The notes: generated by a model from the letters alone, not told the origin. A stretch of 64,000 bases of DNA from Actinacidiphila acididurans (GCF_016918855.1 NZ_JADKYB010000007.1:62001-126000); one strand, 5' to 3'. Positions 17,695-27,262 are shown, counted from the stretch's first letter. Program-made: numbers and translations.

Positions 17695-17737
17695 GCGGCC
17701 CGACCAGGGCCCGGTCGGCGGGCCCTGGTCGGGCCGC
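17695..17737. terminator. Perfect 18-bp hairpin after the short chaplin gene
   Basis: Arms 17695-17712 and 17720-17737 are exact inverted repeats with a seven-base loop, 17 bases past the short chaplin stop and upstream of the long chaplin start. It is one of the strongest hairpins in the window and should insulate the two chaplin genes from each other. Confidence 0.85.
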
Positions 17738-17753
17738 GCCGGGTGGGCAGGCG

Positions 17754-17999
17754 TCAGTTGGTGGTGCTCGCGTTGAGGCAGGTGCTGCCGAACGACGGGT
17801 TCAGCAGGCCGACGACGTCGACGGTGTCGCCGCACAGGCCGACGGGGACGTGGATCGGGGCCTGGACCTCGTTGCCGGACAGCACACCCGGGGACTGCGC
17901 GGCGGCACCCTGCGCGCCCGCGTCGGCGAACGCGGGGGCGGCGGCGCCCATCGCCATCATCGTGCCGGCAGCGACGGCCGCGATCTTCGAGTACTTCAC
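17754..17999 (-). CDS. chp: Short chaplin
   Basis: 81 residues from GTG at 17999, with GGGAG seven bases upstream. The signal peptide ends at AFAD. One chaplin domain follows (SPGVLSGNEVQAPIHVPVG, LCGDTVDVVGLLNPSFG) with the two conserved cysteines at 56 and 74. Secreted short chaplins (ChpD-H type) assemble into amyloid fibrils that lower surface tension so hyphae can grow into air. The gene lies between the long chaplin and the second rodlin on the same strand, each with its own terminator, so they are probably separately transcribed but co-regulated in development. Confidence 0.95.
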   Translation of the reverse strand: MKYSKIAAVAAGTMMAMGAAAPAFADAGAQGAAAQSPGVLSGNEVQAPIHVPVGLCGDTVDVVGLLNPSFGSTCLNASTTN

Positions 18000-18455
18000 G
18001 GTAGAACTCCCTTTTCTCAGCGGCGCCTGACACCGCCACGACTTTCGTGCCGGCCGGCCACGTACTCGCGTGTCCGTGAACACCGCTACCGCCGGGCTAA
18101 CGACCACGGAAGTCGCAGGCAACTCCCCGGAAGGGCCAGTCGCACACGATCCACTCGAATGGAGGGTGGCCGGGTCGGCGTAATGCGCGGGCGCCGAAAA
18201 GGTCACGGGTGGAAGGAGGGAAATTACCGCGGATCGGCCGGGGAAAGGTGCCGGAACCACCGCGGGAACACCCCCGGGAATGGCGACGGGAATGGCATCG
18301 GGATCGGCCTCCGAAGGCCGGGAGAAAGGTTTCCGTACGCCACCGCGCCGACCCCGGCCGGCCGCTCGTCCGGGAAGGACCGCCGCCGACGGCGCATGTC
18401 GGCGGCGGGGCGTACGGCGGACCGGGACCGCCCGGGGGCGGTACGGAACCGGGAC
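18000..18455. other. Intergenic region upstream of the short chaplin
   Basis: 456 bases without a convincing gene. The part near 18000-18130 should hold the chaplin promoter. The middle (18250-18320) has imperfect direct repeats around GGGAATGGCGACGGGAATGG. A rodlin terminator hairpin is at 18381-18407. I see nothing else. Confidence 0.5.
18381..18407. terminator. 10-bp hairpin downstream of second rodlin
   Basis: CGCCGCCGAC at 18381-18390 pairs exactly with 18398-18407 across a seven-base loop, 48 bases past the rodlin stop on the minus strand. Confidence 0.6.
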
Positions 18456-18866
18456 TCAGTGGTTGCCGGTGCCGTTGCCGGACAGCAGCGGGATGTCGTC
18501 CAGGATGTGCGAGAGCGGCTCGTCGCCCTTGGACTCGGTGGAGTTCTCCGAGCACTGCTGGTTCTGCGGCGAGGACAGCACATTGAGGTCCTCGACGCCG
18601 ATCGGGACCAGACCGATGAGCGAGCCGAGGTTGGCCTTGGCCGGCAGGGCGACGCAGGGCTTGTTGAGCGAGCCGGCGATGAGCGCGAACTGCGGGCTCA
18701 TGTAGCCGCTGGTGTTCGTGTTGCCGTAGTACTGCCCGGCACCGTTGCCATTGGTGGTGGTGGTGCCGCCTTCGTTGCCGATGGCCATGGCCGACGGCGC
18801 GACCGTGGCCGACACGCCCGCGATGGACGCGGCGACGGCGGCCGTGGCGAAGATCTTCTTGATCAC
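18456..18866 (-). CDS. rdl: Rodlin
   Basis: 136 residues from GTG at 18866 (VIKKIFATAAVAASIAGVSA), with an AGGACCCCTCC leader upstream. After the signal peptide the mature protein shows GNG/GNT repeats, LIAGSLNKPCVALPAKANLG, EDLNVLSSPQNQQC and GDEPLSHILDDIPLLSGNG. It is closer to the classical RdlA/B pattern than the rodlin at 15624. It is the most upstream minus-strand gene of the surface locus. The role is as for its partner: ordering chaplin fibrils into rodlets. In S. coelicolor the two rodlin genes are adjacent; here they enclose three other genes. Confidence 0.93.
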   Translation of the reverse strand: MIKKIFATAAVAASIAGVSATVAPSAMAIGNEGGTTTTNGNGAGQYYGNTNTSGYMSPQFALIAGSLNKPCVALPAKANLGSLIGLVPIGVEDLNVLSSPQNQQCSENSTESKGDEPLSHILDDIPLLSGNGTGNH

Positions 18867-19113
18867 GGAGGGGTCCTTCTGACGAGTACTTTTCCCCGGT
18901 ACCAGGGTTGACCTGACCAACCCCCCGGATGGCCGTTGGTAATGGGGCGTCACCCGAATGGATACCGGTCGACGACCCCACGATTCCTGATCATCCGATC
19001 TTCATACGAAATCTCGATAGGCGTACCGGCGCGCGTCTTACGTGATTTACCGCCCGGCTCGTGCCAGCGTGCATTCCTGTTTCGCGGTGGTCCAGGAAAG
19101 CGAGAACGGCGCG

Positions 19114-20487
19114 ATGCCGCACACCCACCCCGCCCTCGCCGGGCTGACGGTGCTCCACATGTCCCAGCCGGTCGAAGGCGGTGTCGCCCGTGTCGTCACC
19201 GATCTGGTACGCGCCCAGGTACGGGCCGGCGCGCGCGTGGTGGTCGCCTGCCCGCCGGGCCCCGGCCCCCTCACCGGTCCGGACCTCCGCCCGGACCCGC
19301 ACGCTCACCCGCACCGCGGCCCGCTCGGTTCCCTGCCGGAGACCGCCGCCCGGGCCGGTGCCGAGGTCGTACGGTGGAACGCCCGTCGCTCCCCCGGCCC
19401 CGCCCTGCTCACCGAGGTCCGCGCCGCCCGTCGCCTGATCCACCGGCTGCGTCCCGACCTGCTCCACCTGCACAGCGCCAAGGCCGGCCTGGCCGGACGG
19501 CTCGCCGCCCGCGGCGCCCTGCCCACCGTGTTCCAGCCGCACGCCTGGTCCTACGAGGTCGGCGGCGCCGTCGGCCGCGCCGCCCTGCGGTGGGAACGCT
19601 GGGCCGCCGCCGGCTGGACCGACTGCGTGCTGTGCGTCAGCGGCGCCGAACGCGCCTCGGGCGAGGCACACCGCATCCGCGGCGCCTGGACCGTGGTGCC
19701 CAACGGCGTCGACACGACCCGCTTCACGCCCGCCGACTCCGGCGAACGCGCCGCACTGCGCGCCGCCTTGCCCGTCACCATGGCGGCGGAAAAGGCCGGG
19801 GGAGCGCGGAGAGCAGGGGCGGGTGAGAACGCGGCCGAACCCGGGCAGGCAGCCCACGCCCTCCCTGCCGCCGACACCGACACCGACACCCAGGCCGGCC
19901 CCGCCTCGGTCGACCCCGATGCCCCCCTCGTCGTCTGTGTCGGCCGCCTGTGCCACCAGAAAGGCCAGGACCTGCTGCTGCGCGCCTGGCCCGAGGTGAC
20001 CGCCCGGGTGCCGGACGCCCGGCTGGTCCTGGTCGGCGACGGCCCCGACCGCGACCGGCTCCGGCTCCTGGCACCGCCTCAGGTGCTCCTGGCCGGGGCG
20101 GTGGACCCGCTGCCCTGGTACCGGGCCGCCGACGTGGTGGTGCTCCCGTCCCGGTGGGAGGGCATGGCGCTGGCGCCGCTGGAGGCGATGGCCTGCGGTC
20201 GTCCGGTGGTGGTCACCGACACCGCGGGCGCCCGCGAAAGCCTGCCACCGGCCGATGCCGCGTACTGCGTGGTGCCGGTGGACGATCCAAGCGCCCTGGC
20301 CGCCGCCTTGTCGCGGCTGCTTGCCGGTCCGGAGCTGCGCACCGCCGCCTCCTCCCGTGCCCTGGCCCATGTCCGCGAACGCCATGACGTCCGAAGATCG
20401 ACCGCTGCGGTCACCGCCCTCTACGCCGGCCTGCTCGGCCTCCCCCGGCCGCGGGCCGTCGAGCGGGAGAAGGCCGCCCCGCGATGA
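19114..20487 (+). CDS. Glycosyltransferase family 4-type protein (EPS operon gene 1)
   Basis: 457 residues from ATG at 19114; an in-frame GTG at 19042 is less likely. GT-B fold signatures: MSQPVEGGVARVVTDLV near the start, LLHLHSAKAGLAGRLAA, VVPNGVDTTRF, VVCVGRLCHQKGQDLLLRAW, VLVGDGPDR, and the retaining-enzyme motif SRWEGMALAPLEAMACGRPV with Glu-x7-Glu. An unusual ~50-residue Ala/Gly/Asp-rich insertion separates the two Rossmann domains. It should transfer a sugar from a nucleotide donor to a lipid-linked intermediate on the inner membrane face. Its ATGA overlaps the next gene. Confidence 0.88.
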   Translation: MPHTHPALAGLTVLHMSQPVEGGVARVVTDLVRAQVRAGARVVVACPPGPGPLTGPDLRPDPHAHPHRGPLGSLPETAARAGAEVVRWNARRSPGPALLTEVRAARRLIHRLRPDLLHLHSAKAGLAGRLAARGALPTVFQPHAWSYEVGGAVGRAALRWERWAAAGWTDCVLCVSGAERASGEAHRIRGAWTVVPNGVDTTRFTPADSGERAALRAALPVTMAAEKAGGARRAGAGENAAEPGQAAHALPAADTDTDTQAGPASVDPDAPLVVCVGRLCHQKGQDLLLRAWPEVTARVPDARLVLVGDGPDRDRLRLLAPPQVLLAGAVDPLPWYRAADVVVLPSRWEGMALAPLEAMACGRPVVVTDTAGARESLPPADAAYCVVPVDDPSALAAALSRLLAGPELRTAASSRALAHVRERHDVRRSTAAVTALYAGLLGLPRPRAVEREKAAPR

Positions 20488-22136
20488 CCAGGGACACCAC
20501 CCGCGTCCCCCCGCCCGCCCCCGGCCCGGCACCCGCGCCCATTGCCGCGGCCTCCCGGCGCGCACCCCGTCCGCCGCACCAACCCGTCGCCCCGGGTGCG
20601 TCCACCCCGCGCGGGCCGGCCGGACAGCGCAGGGCGGCGGGATTCGGCCTACGGCACCCCGGGCTCCCGGCGGCCGCCATGGACTGCGCCGCGGTGCTCG
20701 CCGGGGCGTGGCCGCTGGGCCCGGGCGCCGGGGCGTACGCCGTCGGTCCCACGGTGGCCGTGTTCCTGCTGGCGAACCGCCGGGCGGGGCTGTACGAGCG
20801 GACGTTCGCGCCCTCTGCGCTGGATGAGGTGCCTGCCCTGGCGGTGCGCGCCGCAATGGCGTGGGCCCCGGCCGCCGCCATGGTCGCGGCCGCTGACCCG
20901 GGCCGCGCCCTAGGCTGGGCCGCCCTGCTCGTCGCGGTCACCGTGACCGCGGTCGCCGCCTGCCTGCTGCGGGCCGTTTCCTACGCGATCCAGCGCGGGT
21001 ACGCCCGCCGCCATCCCGGCGGCGCCCTGATCATCGGCCCGCTCCCGGCCGTACGCCGGATCGCCGCCGCCCTGCTCGCCCATCCCGAGTACGGGATGCG
21101 CCCGTACGGCCTGGTCGTCCCCGGCACCCCGGCGCCCGTACCCGCCGCCCAGATGGCCGCTTCCGCACCGGCCGCCACCACAATGGCGCCCGCCCCCGCG
21201 GCCGACCCACCGCTACGTCCCCTGGTCGCCGCCTTCCCCGCCCCCGCCGCCGAGCCGCAGTCGCAAGCCCATGCGCCGCAGTTGCCGCCCCTCCTCCTGC
21301 TGACCGGTCACGGTGACCTGACCAGCGCGGTCGTCCGGGGCGCCGTACGGCACGCCCTGGTGGTGGGCCCGGAGGCGCTGGATCACCGCACCGCCACGGC
21401 CGTACGGCTGCTGGGGCTGCGCGGCTGCCACCTGTGGCACCTGAGCGCTCCGCCCGCCGCCGGCACGGCTTCCCGGCACCGGCGCGGTCACCTGTGGGGC
21501 TTCGCGTGCCACCCGCTGGAGCCGTCGCCCTACCCGTGGCAGCGGACCGGCGCCCGACCCGCCCGGCTGGCCAAACGAGCCCTGGACGCGGCCGCCGCCG
21601 GGACCGCGCTCCTGGTGCTCACGCCCGTGCTCGCCGCCTGTGCGCTGGCCGTCCGCCTCGCCGACGGGCCCGGCGTGCTGTTCCGCCAGGAACGGATCGG
21701 GCTGGGCGGGCGGCCGTTCATCCTGCTGAAGTTCCGCACGCTGCGGCCGAGCGACGAGCAGGAGTCCGCGACCCGCTGGACGGTCGTCGGCGACCCCCGG
21801 ATCAGCGCGGTGGGCCGTCTCCTGCGCAAGACCTCGATGGACGAGCTGCCACAGCTCTGGAACGTGCTGCGCGGCGACATGAGCCTGGTCGGGCCGCGCC
21901 CGGAACGCCCGCACTTCGTCCGCGAGTTCGAGCGGACCCACCCCGGCTACCGGGACCGCCGCCGGATGCCCGCCGGGATCACCGGCCTCGCCCAGGTCAA
22001 CGGGCTGCGCGGCGACACTTCCATCGCCGACCGGGCCCGCTTCGACAACCACTACATCGACACCTGGTCCCTCTGGCAGGACGTCACCCTTCTGCTGCGC
22101 ACGGTCGCGGCCGTCTTCCGGTTTGGCGGCAGCTGA
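20484..22136 (+). CDS. Polyprenyl glycosylphosphotransferase (priming enzyme, WbaP/CpsE type)
   Basis: 550 residues, overlapping the previous gene by ATGA. The N-terminal half has several hydrophobic helices and a CoA-binding-like region, with an Ala/Pro-rich insert near 215-260. The C-terminal ~200 residues are the bacterial sugar transferase domain: KRALDAAAAGTALLVLTPV membrane helix, FRQERIGLGGRPF, LKFRTL, the catalytic Asp-Glu in TSMDELPQLWNVL, GDMSLVGPRPERP and GITGLAQVNGLRGDT. It starts each repeat unit by moving a sugar-1-phosphate onto undecaprenyl phosphate, and defines the operon as a lipid-linked polysaccharide pathway. Confidence 0.93.
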   Translation: MTRDTTRVPPPAPGPAPAPIAAASRRAPRPPHQPVAPGASTPRGPAGQRRAAGFGLRHPGLPAAAMDCAAVLAGAWPLGPGAGAYAVGPTVAVFLLANRRAGLYERTFAPSALDEVPALAVRAAMAWAPAAAMVAAADPGRALGWAALLVAVTVTAVAACLLRAVSYAIQRGYARRHPGGALIIGPLPAVRRIAAALLAHPEYGMRPYGLVVPGTPAPVPAAQMAASAPAATTMAPAPAADPPLRPLVAAFPAPAAEPQSQAHAPQLPPLLLLTGHGDLTSAVVRGAVRHALVVGPEALDHRTATAVRLLGLRGCHLWHLSAPPAAGTASRHRRGHLWGFACHPLEPSPYPWQRTGARPARLAKRALDAAAAGTALLVLTPVLAACALAVRLADGPGVLFRQERIGLGGRPFILLKFRTLRPSDEQESATRWTVVGDPRISAVGRLLRKTSMDELPQLWNVLRGDMSLVGPRPERPHFVREFERTHPGYRDRRRMPAGITGLAQVNGLRGDTSIADRARFDNHYIDTWSLWQDVTLLLRTVAAVFRFGGS

Positions 22137-23575
22137 TGACGCCCACGGCTGCCGCCGCCCGCGCTTCCGCAGCGTCCATGGCGACGGGCGGGAATTCCGG
22201 CACCTGTGCGTCGTCCGGAGGCTCGGTACTCCCCCCTCCGATTCCCGCGACCGTACGGCTCCGGCTCGCCCGCCTGCTCCCGTTGCTGCCCGCGCTCGCC
22301 ACGATCGCGCTGCTGGCCGTGCCGGTCGCGCCCGGTGACGTGTCGGCCTCGGGCAAGGTCACCCCGGCCGACGCGGCTTCCGCCGTCCTGGTGGTGACCT
22401 GCGCGCTCCGGCTGCTGCGGCAACGGCGGCGGGTGCTGAGTCCGGCCGCGGCGGCGCTGCTGGGGGCGCCGTTGCTGGGTTTCGCCGCCGCGGCGGTCAC
22501 CGACGTCGACCCGGTGCTCGGGGCAGCCGGATTCCTGCGGTACGCCCAGGTGTTCGTCCTGGTGCCGGCCGCCATTGTGCTTACGGTGCGCGACCGGCGG
22601 GACGCCGACGTGCTCGCCACCGCCGTGGTGGGCCTGGCCCTCGTACAAGGCACGGTCGGCACGTGGCAGTACGCCACCGGCACCGGCGCCTCGTACATGG
22701 GCCGCGACGTACGGGCGGTGGGCACCTTCGGCCCCTCCGACATCATGGGCATGGCGACGGTGGTGGCGTACGGCCTGGTGATCGCGGTCTGTTACGCGCT
22801 CGTCCCAGGCCGCGCCCGCTGGGTGCGGCCCGCCGCGCTCGCCTGCGCTGTCGCACTCGTGGTGCCGCTGGCCGTCTCCTTCAGCCGCGGTACGTGGATC
22901 GCCACGGCTGTCGCCATTGCGGCGGTCGTGCCGCTGGCCGGGCGGCGCCGGGCGGTACGGATCCTGGCCGCGGCCGCCGCATGTGCGGTGCTGCTGACCG
23001 GTGGCCTGGGCGTCGGCTCGCGGCTGCTCAGCGACCGCCTCACCAGCATCACCCAGGTCACCGACGCCCCCGACCACTCCGTGACCGACCGTTACGCGCT
23101 CTGGTCGGCCGCGGTCGCCGTGTGGCGCGAACACCCGGCACTGGGCGTCGGCCTCAAGCGCTTCCCCGCCGAACGCGACACCCACGCCTCCCTCGCCCTG
23201 TCCGCGGCCAGCGACACCGCGGGCGCGGGCCAGTCCTTCGTCCGCGAGCCGCTGCTGTCCCCGCACAACATGTACCTGCTCGCCCTCTCCGAACAGGGCC
23301 TGCTGGGCTGCACCCTCCTCACCGGCTGCTGGCTGGGCCTGCTCACCCTGTCCGTCGCCCGCCTGGCGAGGGCCCGTGGCGGACCCCCCGCCGTACGCGG
23401 CCTAGGCGCCGACCGGCGCAATGGTGTCGGGTTGGCCGCGGTCGGGCTGCTGGTGTGGACCTGCGTGGACTTCCTCTACGCGGACATCGGCGGCCCCGTC
23501 ACCGTGCTGACGTCCACCGTGCTGGGCCTGGCCGCCTGGTGGGCGCTCGATCCGCACGACGGGCGGGCGCGATGA
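22136..23575 (+). CDS. O-antigen ligase/Wzy-type polysaccharide polymerase
   Basis: 479 residues; its start shares one base with the preceding stop (TGATG). About 11-12 hydrophobic helices are visible, with the large periplasm-side loop typical of Wzy/WaaL proteins containing GVGLKRFP and SPHNMYLLALSEQGLLG near residues 335-400. PHNxYL is characteristic of the O-antigen ligase family. In this context it most likely polymerises repeat units outside the membrane. It overlaps the flippase gene by ATGA. Confidence 0.88.
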   Translation: MTPTAAAARASAASMATGGNSGTCASSGGSVLPPPIPATVRLRLARLLPLLPALATIALLAVPVAPGDVSASGKVTPADAASAVLVVTCALRLLRQRRRVLSPAAAALLGAPLLGFAAAAVTDVDPVLGAAGFLRYAQVFVLVPAAIVLTVRDRRDADVLATAVVGLALVQGTVGTWQYATGTGASYMGRDVRAVGTFGPSDIMGMATVVAYGLVIAVCYALVPGRARWVRPAALACAVALVVPLAVSFSRGTWIATAVAIAAVVPLAGRRRAVRILAAAAACAVLLTGGLGVGSRLLSDRLTSITQVTDAPDHSVTDRYALWSAAVAVWREHPALGVGLKRFPAERDTHASLALSAASDTAGAGQSFVREPLLSPHNMYLLALSEQGLLGCTLLTGCWLGLLTLSVARLARARGGPPAVRGLGADRRNGVGLAAVGLLVWTCVDFLYADIGGPVTVLTSTVLGLAAWWALDPHDGRAR

Positions 23576-25248
23576 GCGGTACGGATCTGGCCGCTGCCGC
23601 CGCTGGAGCCGCCCTCCACGAGAACCGGTCGCCCGGTGGCGAGAAGCAGCAGACTGCCCCGCCCCAGGGGCTGGCGCGGGCCGCGGGAGTCACCGCCGGG
23701 CTGACCGCCGCCGGTTCGGTGCTCGGGCTTTTCCGCGACCAGACCGTCGCGCACCTCTTCGGCGCCGGGGCGCAGAGCGACGCGTTCCTGGTCGCCTGGA
23801 CGGTGCCCGAGGTGGCGGCGACCGTGCTCATCGAGGACGCCATGGCGCTGGTGATGGTGCCGGCCTTCAGCGGGGTGCTGGCCCGCGGCGGGGACGTGCG
23901 CGCGCTCGTACGTGCCACTCTGCCGCGGCTGCTGACGCTGCTGGGGGCACTCACGGCGGCTCTCGCGATCGGTGCGCCCTGGGTGGTACGGGTGCTGGCG
24001 CCGGGGCTGGCCGACCCTGCCGACGCGGTCACCTGCACCCGGCTGACCGCCGTCACCGTCCTCACCTTCGGCCTGGCCGGCTACCTCAGTGCCGCGCTGC
24101 GCGCCCACCGCCGCTTCCTGGCGCCCGCCGCGATTTACGTCGCCTACAACGCGGGCATCGTCGCCGCCCTGTTCGCCCTTCACAGCAGCCTCGGGGTCCG
24201 CGCCGCCGCCGCGGGCGTGGCCGTCGGGGGCGCCCTGATGGTGGCGGTGCAGCTTCCCGCCGCCGTACGGGAGCTGCGCGGCCGCACCCGGACCGCGCAT
24301 CCGACCGCCACCGCTGCCGTACCCGCTCCCGGGCCGTATGCGGCCCCCGCCCCGCGACCGCTGCCCGAGCCCCTGCGCGCCGCCCTTCTCGCCCCGGTCC
24401 TCATCTTCACGCTCGGCCGGCAGGCGCAGGTGCTGGTGGAACGGTTCTTCGCCGCGCCCTTGCCCGCCGGGGCGATCTCGCACCTCAATTACGCCCAGAA
24501 AGTGGCCCAGGTACCGATGGTGGCCTCCCTCATGGTGTGCACGGTCACCTTTCCGGTGGTGTCGGGCGCCATGGCGGCGGGTGACCGGCGGGCGGCCCGG
24601 CGGCGGGTGGAGCGCGACCTGACGCTTGCCTGTGCGGTGGTGCTGCTGGGCGCCGCCTATGTGGTGGCGTGTGCGCCCCGGATCGTGCAGCTGCTGTTCC
24701 AGCGAGGCGAGTTCGGCGCGGCCGACACCGCCGCCACCGCGACCGTGATGCGGGTGTACGCGCTGGGCCTGCTCGGGCAGACCATGGTGGGCGCCCTGGT
24801 GCGGCCGTACTTCTCGGCCGCCCGCCCCACCTGGTACCCGGCCGCGGCCATGGGCGCGGGTCTGATGGTGACCGCGGCCGTGGACGCCCTCGCCGTCCAC
24901 GCATGGGGCGCCTGCGGAATCGCGGCGGGCAACGCGGCCGGCATCTCCGTTGCCGCCGCCCTGATGCTGCGCGGCCTGGGCGCACACACCGTCGCCGTAC
25001 GGGTGCGGGCGATGGCTCCGCGAACCGCCCGCGCCCTGGCCGCCGCCATTGCCGCGACCGCCGCCGGATGGGCGATGGCCGCGGCGGTCACCGATCCGTT
25101 CGCCGCCGCCGTCGCCTGCGCCCTGGTGGTGCCCGCCGTCTTCGCCGCCATGGCCGCGGCCACGCACCACGCCGTCCGGGCGACGCGCACCCGGCGCGAC
25201 GCCGAAACCCGCACCCCTATGCCCCGGGAAACGGAGGCCCGCCCATGA
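23572..25248 (+). CDS. MurJ/MVF-type lipid-linked oligosaccharide flippase (Wzx role)
   Basis: 558 residues with about 13-14 membrane helices. The N-terminal pattern GLFRDQTVAHLFGAGAQSDAF and the internal LNYAQKVAQVPMV, PVVSGAMAAGDRR and QLLFQRGEFGAADT are MurJ/MviN signatures. As it is embedded in a polysaccharide operon with its own Wzy and priming enzyme, it probably moves undecaprenyl-linked repeat units outward rather than serving as the housekeeping lipid II flippase. It is coupled to both neighbours by four-base overlaps. Confidence 0.88.
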   Translation: MSGTDLAAAAAGAALHENRSPGGEKQQTAPPQGLARAAGVTAGLTAAGSVLGLFRDQTVAHLFGAGAQSDAFLVAWTVPEVAATVLIEDAMALVMVPAFSGVLARGGDVRALVRATLPRLLTLLGALTAALAIGAPWVVRVLAPGLADPADAVTCTRLTAVTVLTFGLAGYLSAALRAHRRFLAPAAIYVAYNAGIVAALFALHSSLGVRAAAAGVAVGGALMVAVQLPAAVRELRGRTRTAHPTATAAVPAPGPYAAPAPRPLPEPLRAALLAPVLIFTLGRQAQVLVERFFAAPLPAGAISHLNYAQKVAQVPMVASLMVCTVTFPVVSGAMAAGDRRAARRRVERDLTLACAVVLLGAAYVVACAPRIVQLLFQRGEFGAADTAATATVMRVYALGLLGQTMVGALVRPYFSAARPTWYPAAAMGAGLMVTAAVDALAVHAWGACGIAAGNAAGISVAAALMLRGLGAHTVAVRVRAMAPRTARALAAAIAATAAGWAMAAAVTDPFAAAVACALVVPAVFAAMAAATHHAVRATRTRRDAETRTPMPRETEARP

Positions 25249-26036
25249 CCGCCGCGCGGCACGCGCCCTGGACGCTGATGTACCACTCGGTGGGGGACTG
25301 CCGGGACGACCCGTACCGGATCACGGTGAGCCCGCGCCGGCTGGCCCGGCAGTTGCGCTGGCTGGCCCGGCACGGCCTGCGCGGGGTCGGCGTCGGCGAC
25401 CTGCTCGCCGCCCATGCGGCCGGCACCGCGGGGCGCCTGGTCGGCCTGACCTTCGACGACGGTTACGACGACTTCCGCACGCACGCCTTGCCGCTGCTGC
25501 TGGCCGGCGGCCACACGGCCACCGTCTTCGTGCTGCCCGGCCGGCTCGGCGACGAGAACGTGTGGGACCCGCGCGGCCCCCGCAAACGCCTGCTGGACGC
25601 GGCCGGCATCCGTGAGATCGCCGCCGCCGGGATGGAGATCGGCTCCCACGGCCTGCTCCACCGCGACCTGACCCGGCTGCACGAGGTGTCGCTGACCGCC
25701 GAGGTGCGCGGCAGCCGCCGCCGGATCGAGGACCTGACCGGCACCGCGCCGGCCGGTTTCTGCTACCCCTACGGCGCCCTCGACGCCCGCGTGCTGCCGG
25801 CCGTGAAGGCGGCGGGTTACGCGTACGCGTGCGCGGTCGCCCCCGGCCCGCTGGCCGGCACCCACGCCCTGCCGCGCGACTACGCCGGGCAGGCCGACAC
25901 GGGCCCGCGCCTGGCCGCCAAGCGCTGGCGGCACCGGCTGCGCCGGCCCGTGCTCCACGACCCGCCGCCGGCCGACGGCCCGCAGCGGCACCCGGAATCC
26001 CCCACCCTGCCCGCTCTGCCAGGAGGCGACACATGA
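25245..26036 (+). CDS. Polysaccharide deacetylase (NodB homology, carbohydrate esterase 4)
   Basis: 263 residues. NodB motif 1 is LTFDDGYDDF (catalytic base and metal Asp), motif 2 is SHGLLH with the His-x3-His metal ligands, and motif 3 is CYPYGALDARV. There is no signal peptide, so the enzyme may act on cytoplasmic or membrane-associated lipid-linked units, or be exported otherwise. It would remove N-acetyl groups from an amino sugar, pointing to a HexNAc in the polymer. Its start overlaps the flippase stop and its own stop overlaps the next start. Confidence 0.9.
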   Translation: MTAARHAPWTLMYHSVGDCRDDPYRITVSPRRLARQLRWLARHGLRGVGVGDLLAAHAAGTAGRLVGLTFDDGYDDFRTHALPLLLAGGHTATVFVLPGRLGDENVWDPRGPRKRLLDAAGIREIAAAGMEIGSHGLLHRDLTRLHEVSLTAEVRGSRRRIEDLTGTAPAGFCYPYGALDARVLPAVKAAGYAYACAVAPGPLAGTHALPRDYAGQADTGPRLAAKRWRHRLRRPVLHDPPPADGPQRHPESPTLPALPGGDT

Positions 26037-27262
26037 AAGTCCTGCACATCATCACCGGCCTCGGAATCGGCGGCGCCGAGCAGCAATTGCGGCTGCTGGT
26101 GCGGCACCTGCCCGCACAGTGCGAGGTGGTCACCCTCACCAACCCCGGCCCGGTCGCGGACGGGATCAGGGCCGACGGCGTCCCGGTCACCCACCTCGGC
26201 ATGAGGGGCAACCGGGACGTGACGGCGCTCGTGCGACTGGCCGCCCGCATTCGTTCCGGCCGCTACGACGTCGTCCACACCCACCTGTACCGGGCCTGCG
26301 TCTACGGCCGGCTCGCGGCGCGGCTGGCCGGGGTGCGGTGCGTGGTCGCCACCGAACACTCCCTGGGCGCCACTCAGATGGAGGGCCGCCCGCTCAATTA
26401 CGGCACCAGGGCGCTGTATCTGGCGACCGAGCGCCTGGGTCAGGGCACCTTCGCCGTCTCGGACACGGTCGCCCACCGCCTCGACGCCTGGGGCATCCCC
26501 GGGCCGCGTATCCACCTGGCGCCCAACGGCATCGACCCGGACCGCTTCCGCTTCTCCCCGACCGCCCGCGCCGCCACCCGGGAGGCGCTGGACCTGCCGG
26601 CGCACGCCTTCGTGGTCGGCGGGGTGGGCCGTTTCGTGCCGGACAAGCGGTTCGACCTGCTGATCCGGGCGGTCGCCGCGGTTCCCGACGCCCATCTGCT
26701 GCTGGCCGGTGACGGGCCCCAGGAGGTGCTCATGCTCCGACTGGTCCACGAACTCGGCATCGCCGGGCGGGTCCGGATCGCCGACCCCGGCAGCCACGAG
26801 GTGCCCGATCTACTGGCCGCCATGGACCTGTTCGTCTCGCCCTCTCGCGAGGAGTCCTTCGGCCTGGCGGTGGTGGAGGCCCTGGCGGCGGGCCTGCCCG
26901 CGCTGTACGTGTCCTGCCCGGCGGTGGAGGACCTGCCCGCGGCGGACGCCCCTGGAGCGCTACGGGTCCAGCCCGAGACCCTGGAAGCCGTGATCCGCGC
27001 CCGGGTCGCCGCGGGGCCGCAGCGGCTGCCCGTGCCGGCCGCGCTCGACCGCTACGACATCGCCCGCACCGCCCGCAGCGTGATGGCCCTCTACAGCGCG
27101 GCCGTCCCCGTGCCGGGCGGCCGCCGCCATCGCCTGCGTACGGCCGCGATCCCGCTCCCGGCCACCGGTTCGCCCGGCACCGCCCCGCCCGGCGCCCAGC
27201 CCGTCGTCCCGGCGCCCGCCGCTGCCTCGGCGGCGGAGCCGGTCTCGGGCGAGAGGAAGTAG
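26033..27262 (+). CDS. Glycosyltransferase family 4-type protein (EPS operon gene 6)
   Basis: 409 residues from ATG at 26033, with AGGAGG upstream. Signatures: MKVLHIITGLGIGGAEQQLR (nucleotide-sugar glycosyltransferase start), VHTHLYRACVYGRLAAR, LAPNGIDPDRFRF, GVGRFVPDKRFDLLI, LLAGDGPQ, and SPSREESFGLAVVEALAAGLP with the Glu-x7-Glu pair. It ends in a ~45-residue Pro/Ala-rich tail. It probably adds the second or later sugar to the lipid-linked unit. Confidence 0.9.
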   Translation: MKVLHIITGLGIGGAEQQLRLLVRHLPAQCEVVTLTNPGPVADGIRADGVPVTHLGMRGNRDVTALVRLAARIRSGRYDVVHTHLYRACVYGRLAARLAGVRCVVATEHSLGATQMEGRPLNYGTRALYLATERLGQGTFAVSDTVAHRLDAWGIPGPRIHLAPNGIDPDRFRFSPTARAATREALDLPAHAFVVGGVGRFVPDKRFDLLIRAVAAVPDAHLLLAGDGPQEVLMLRLVHELGIAGRVRIADPGSHEVPDLLAAMDLFVSPSREESFGLAVVEALAAGLPALYVSCPAVEDLPAADAPGALRVQPETLEAVIRARVAAGPQRLPVPAALDRYDIARTARSVMALYSAAVPVPGGRRHRLRTAAIPLPATGSPGTAPPGAQPVVPAPAAASAAEPVSGERK

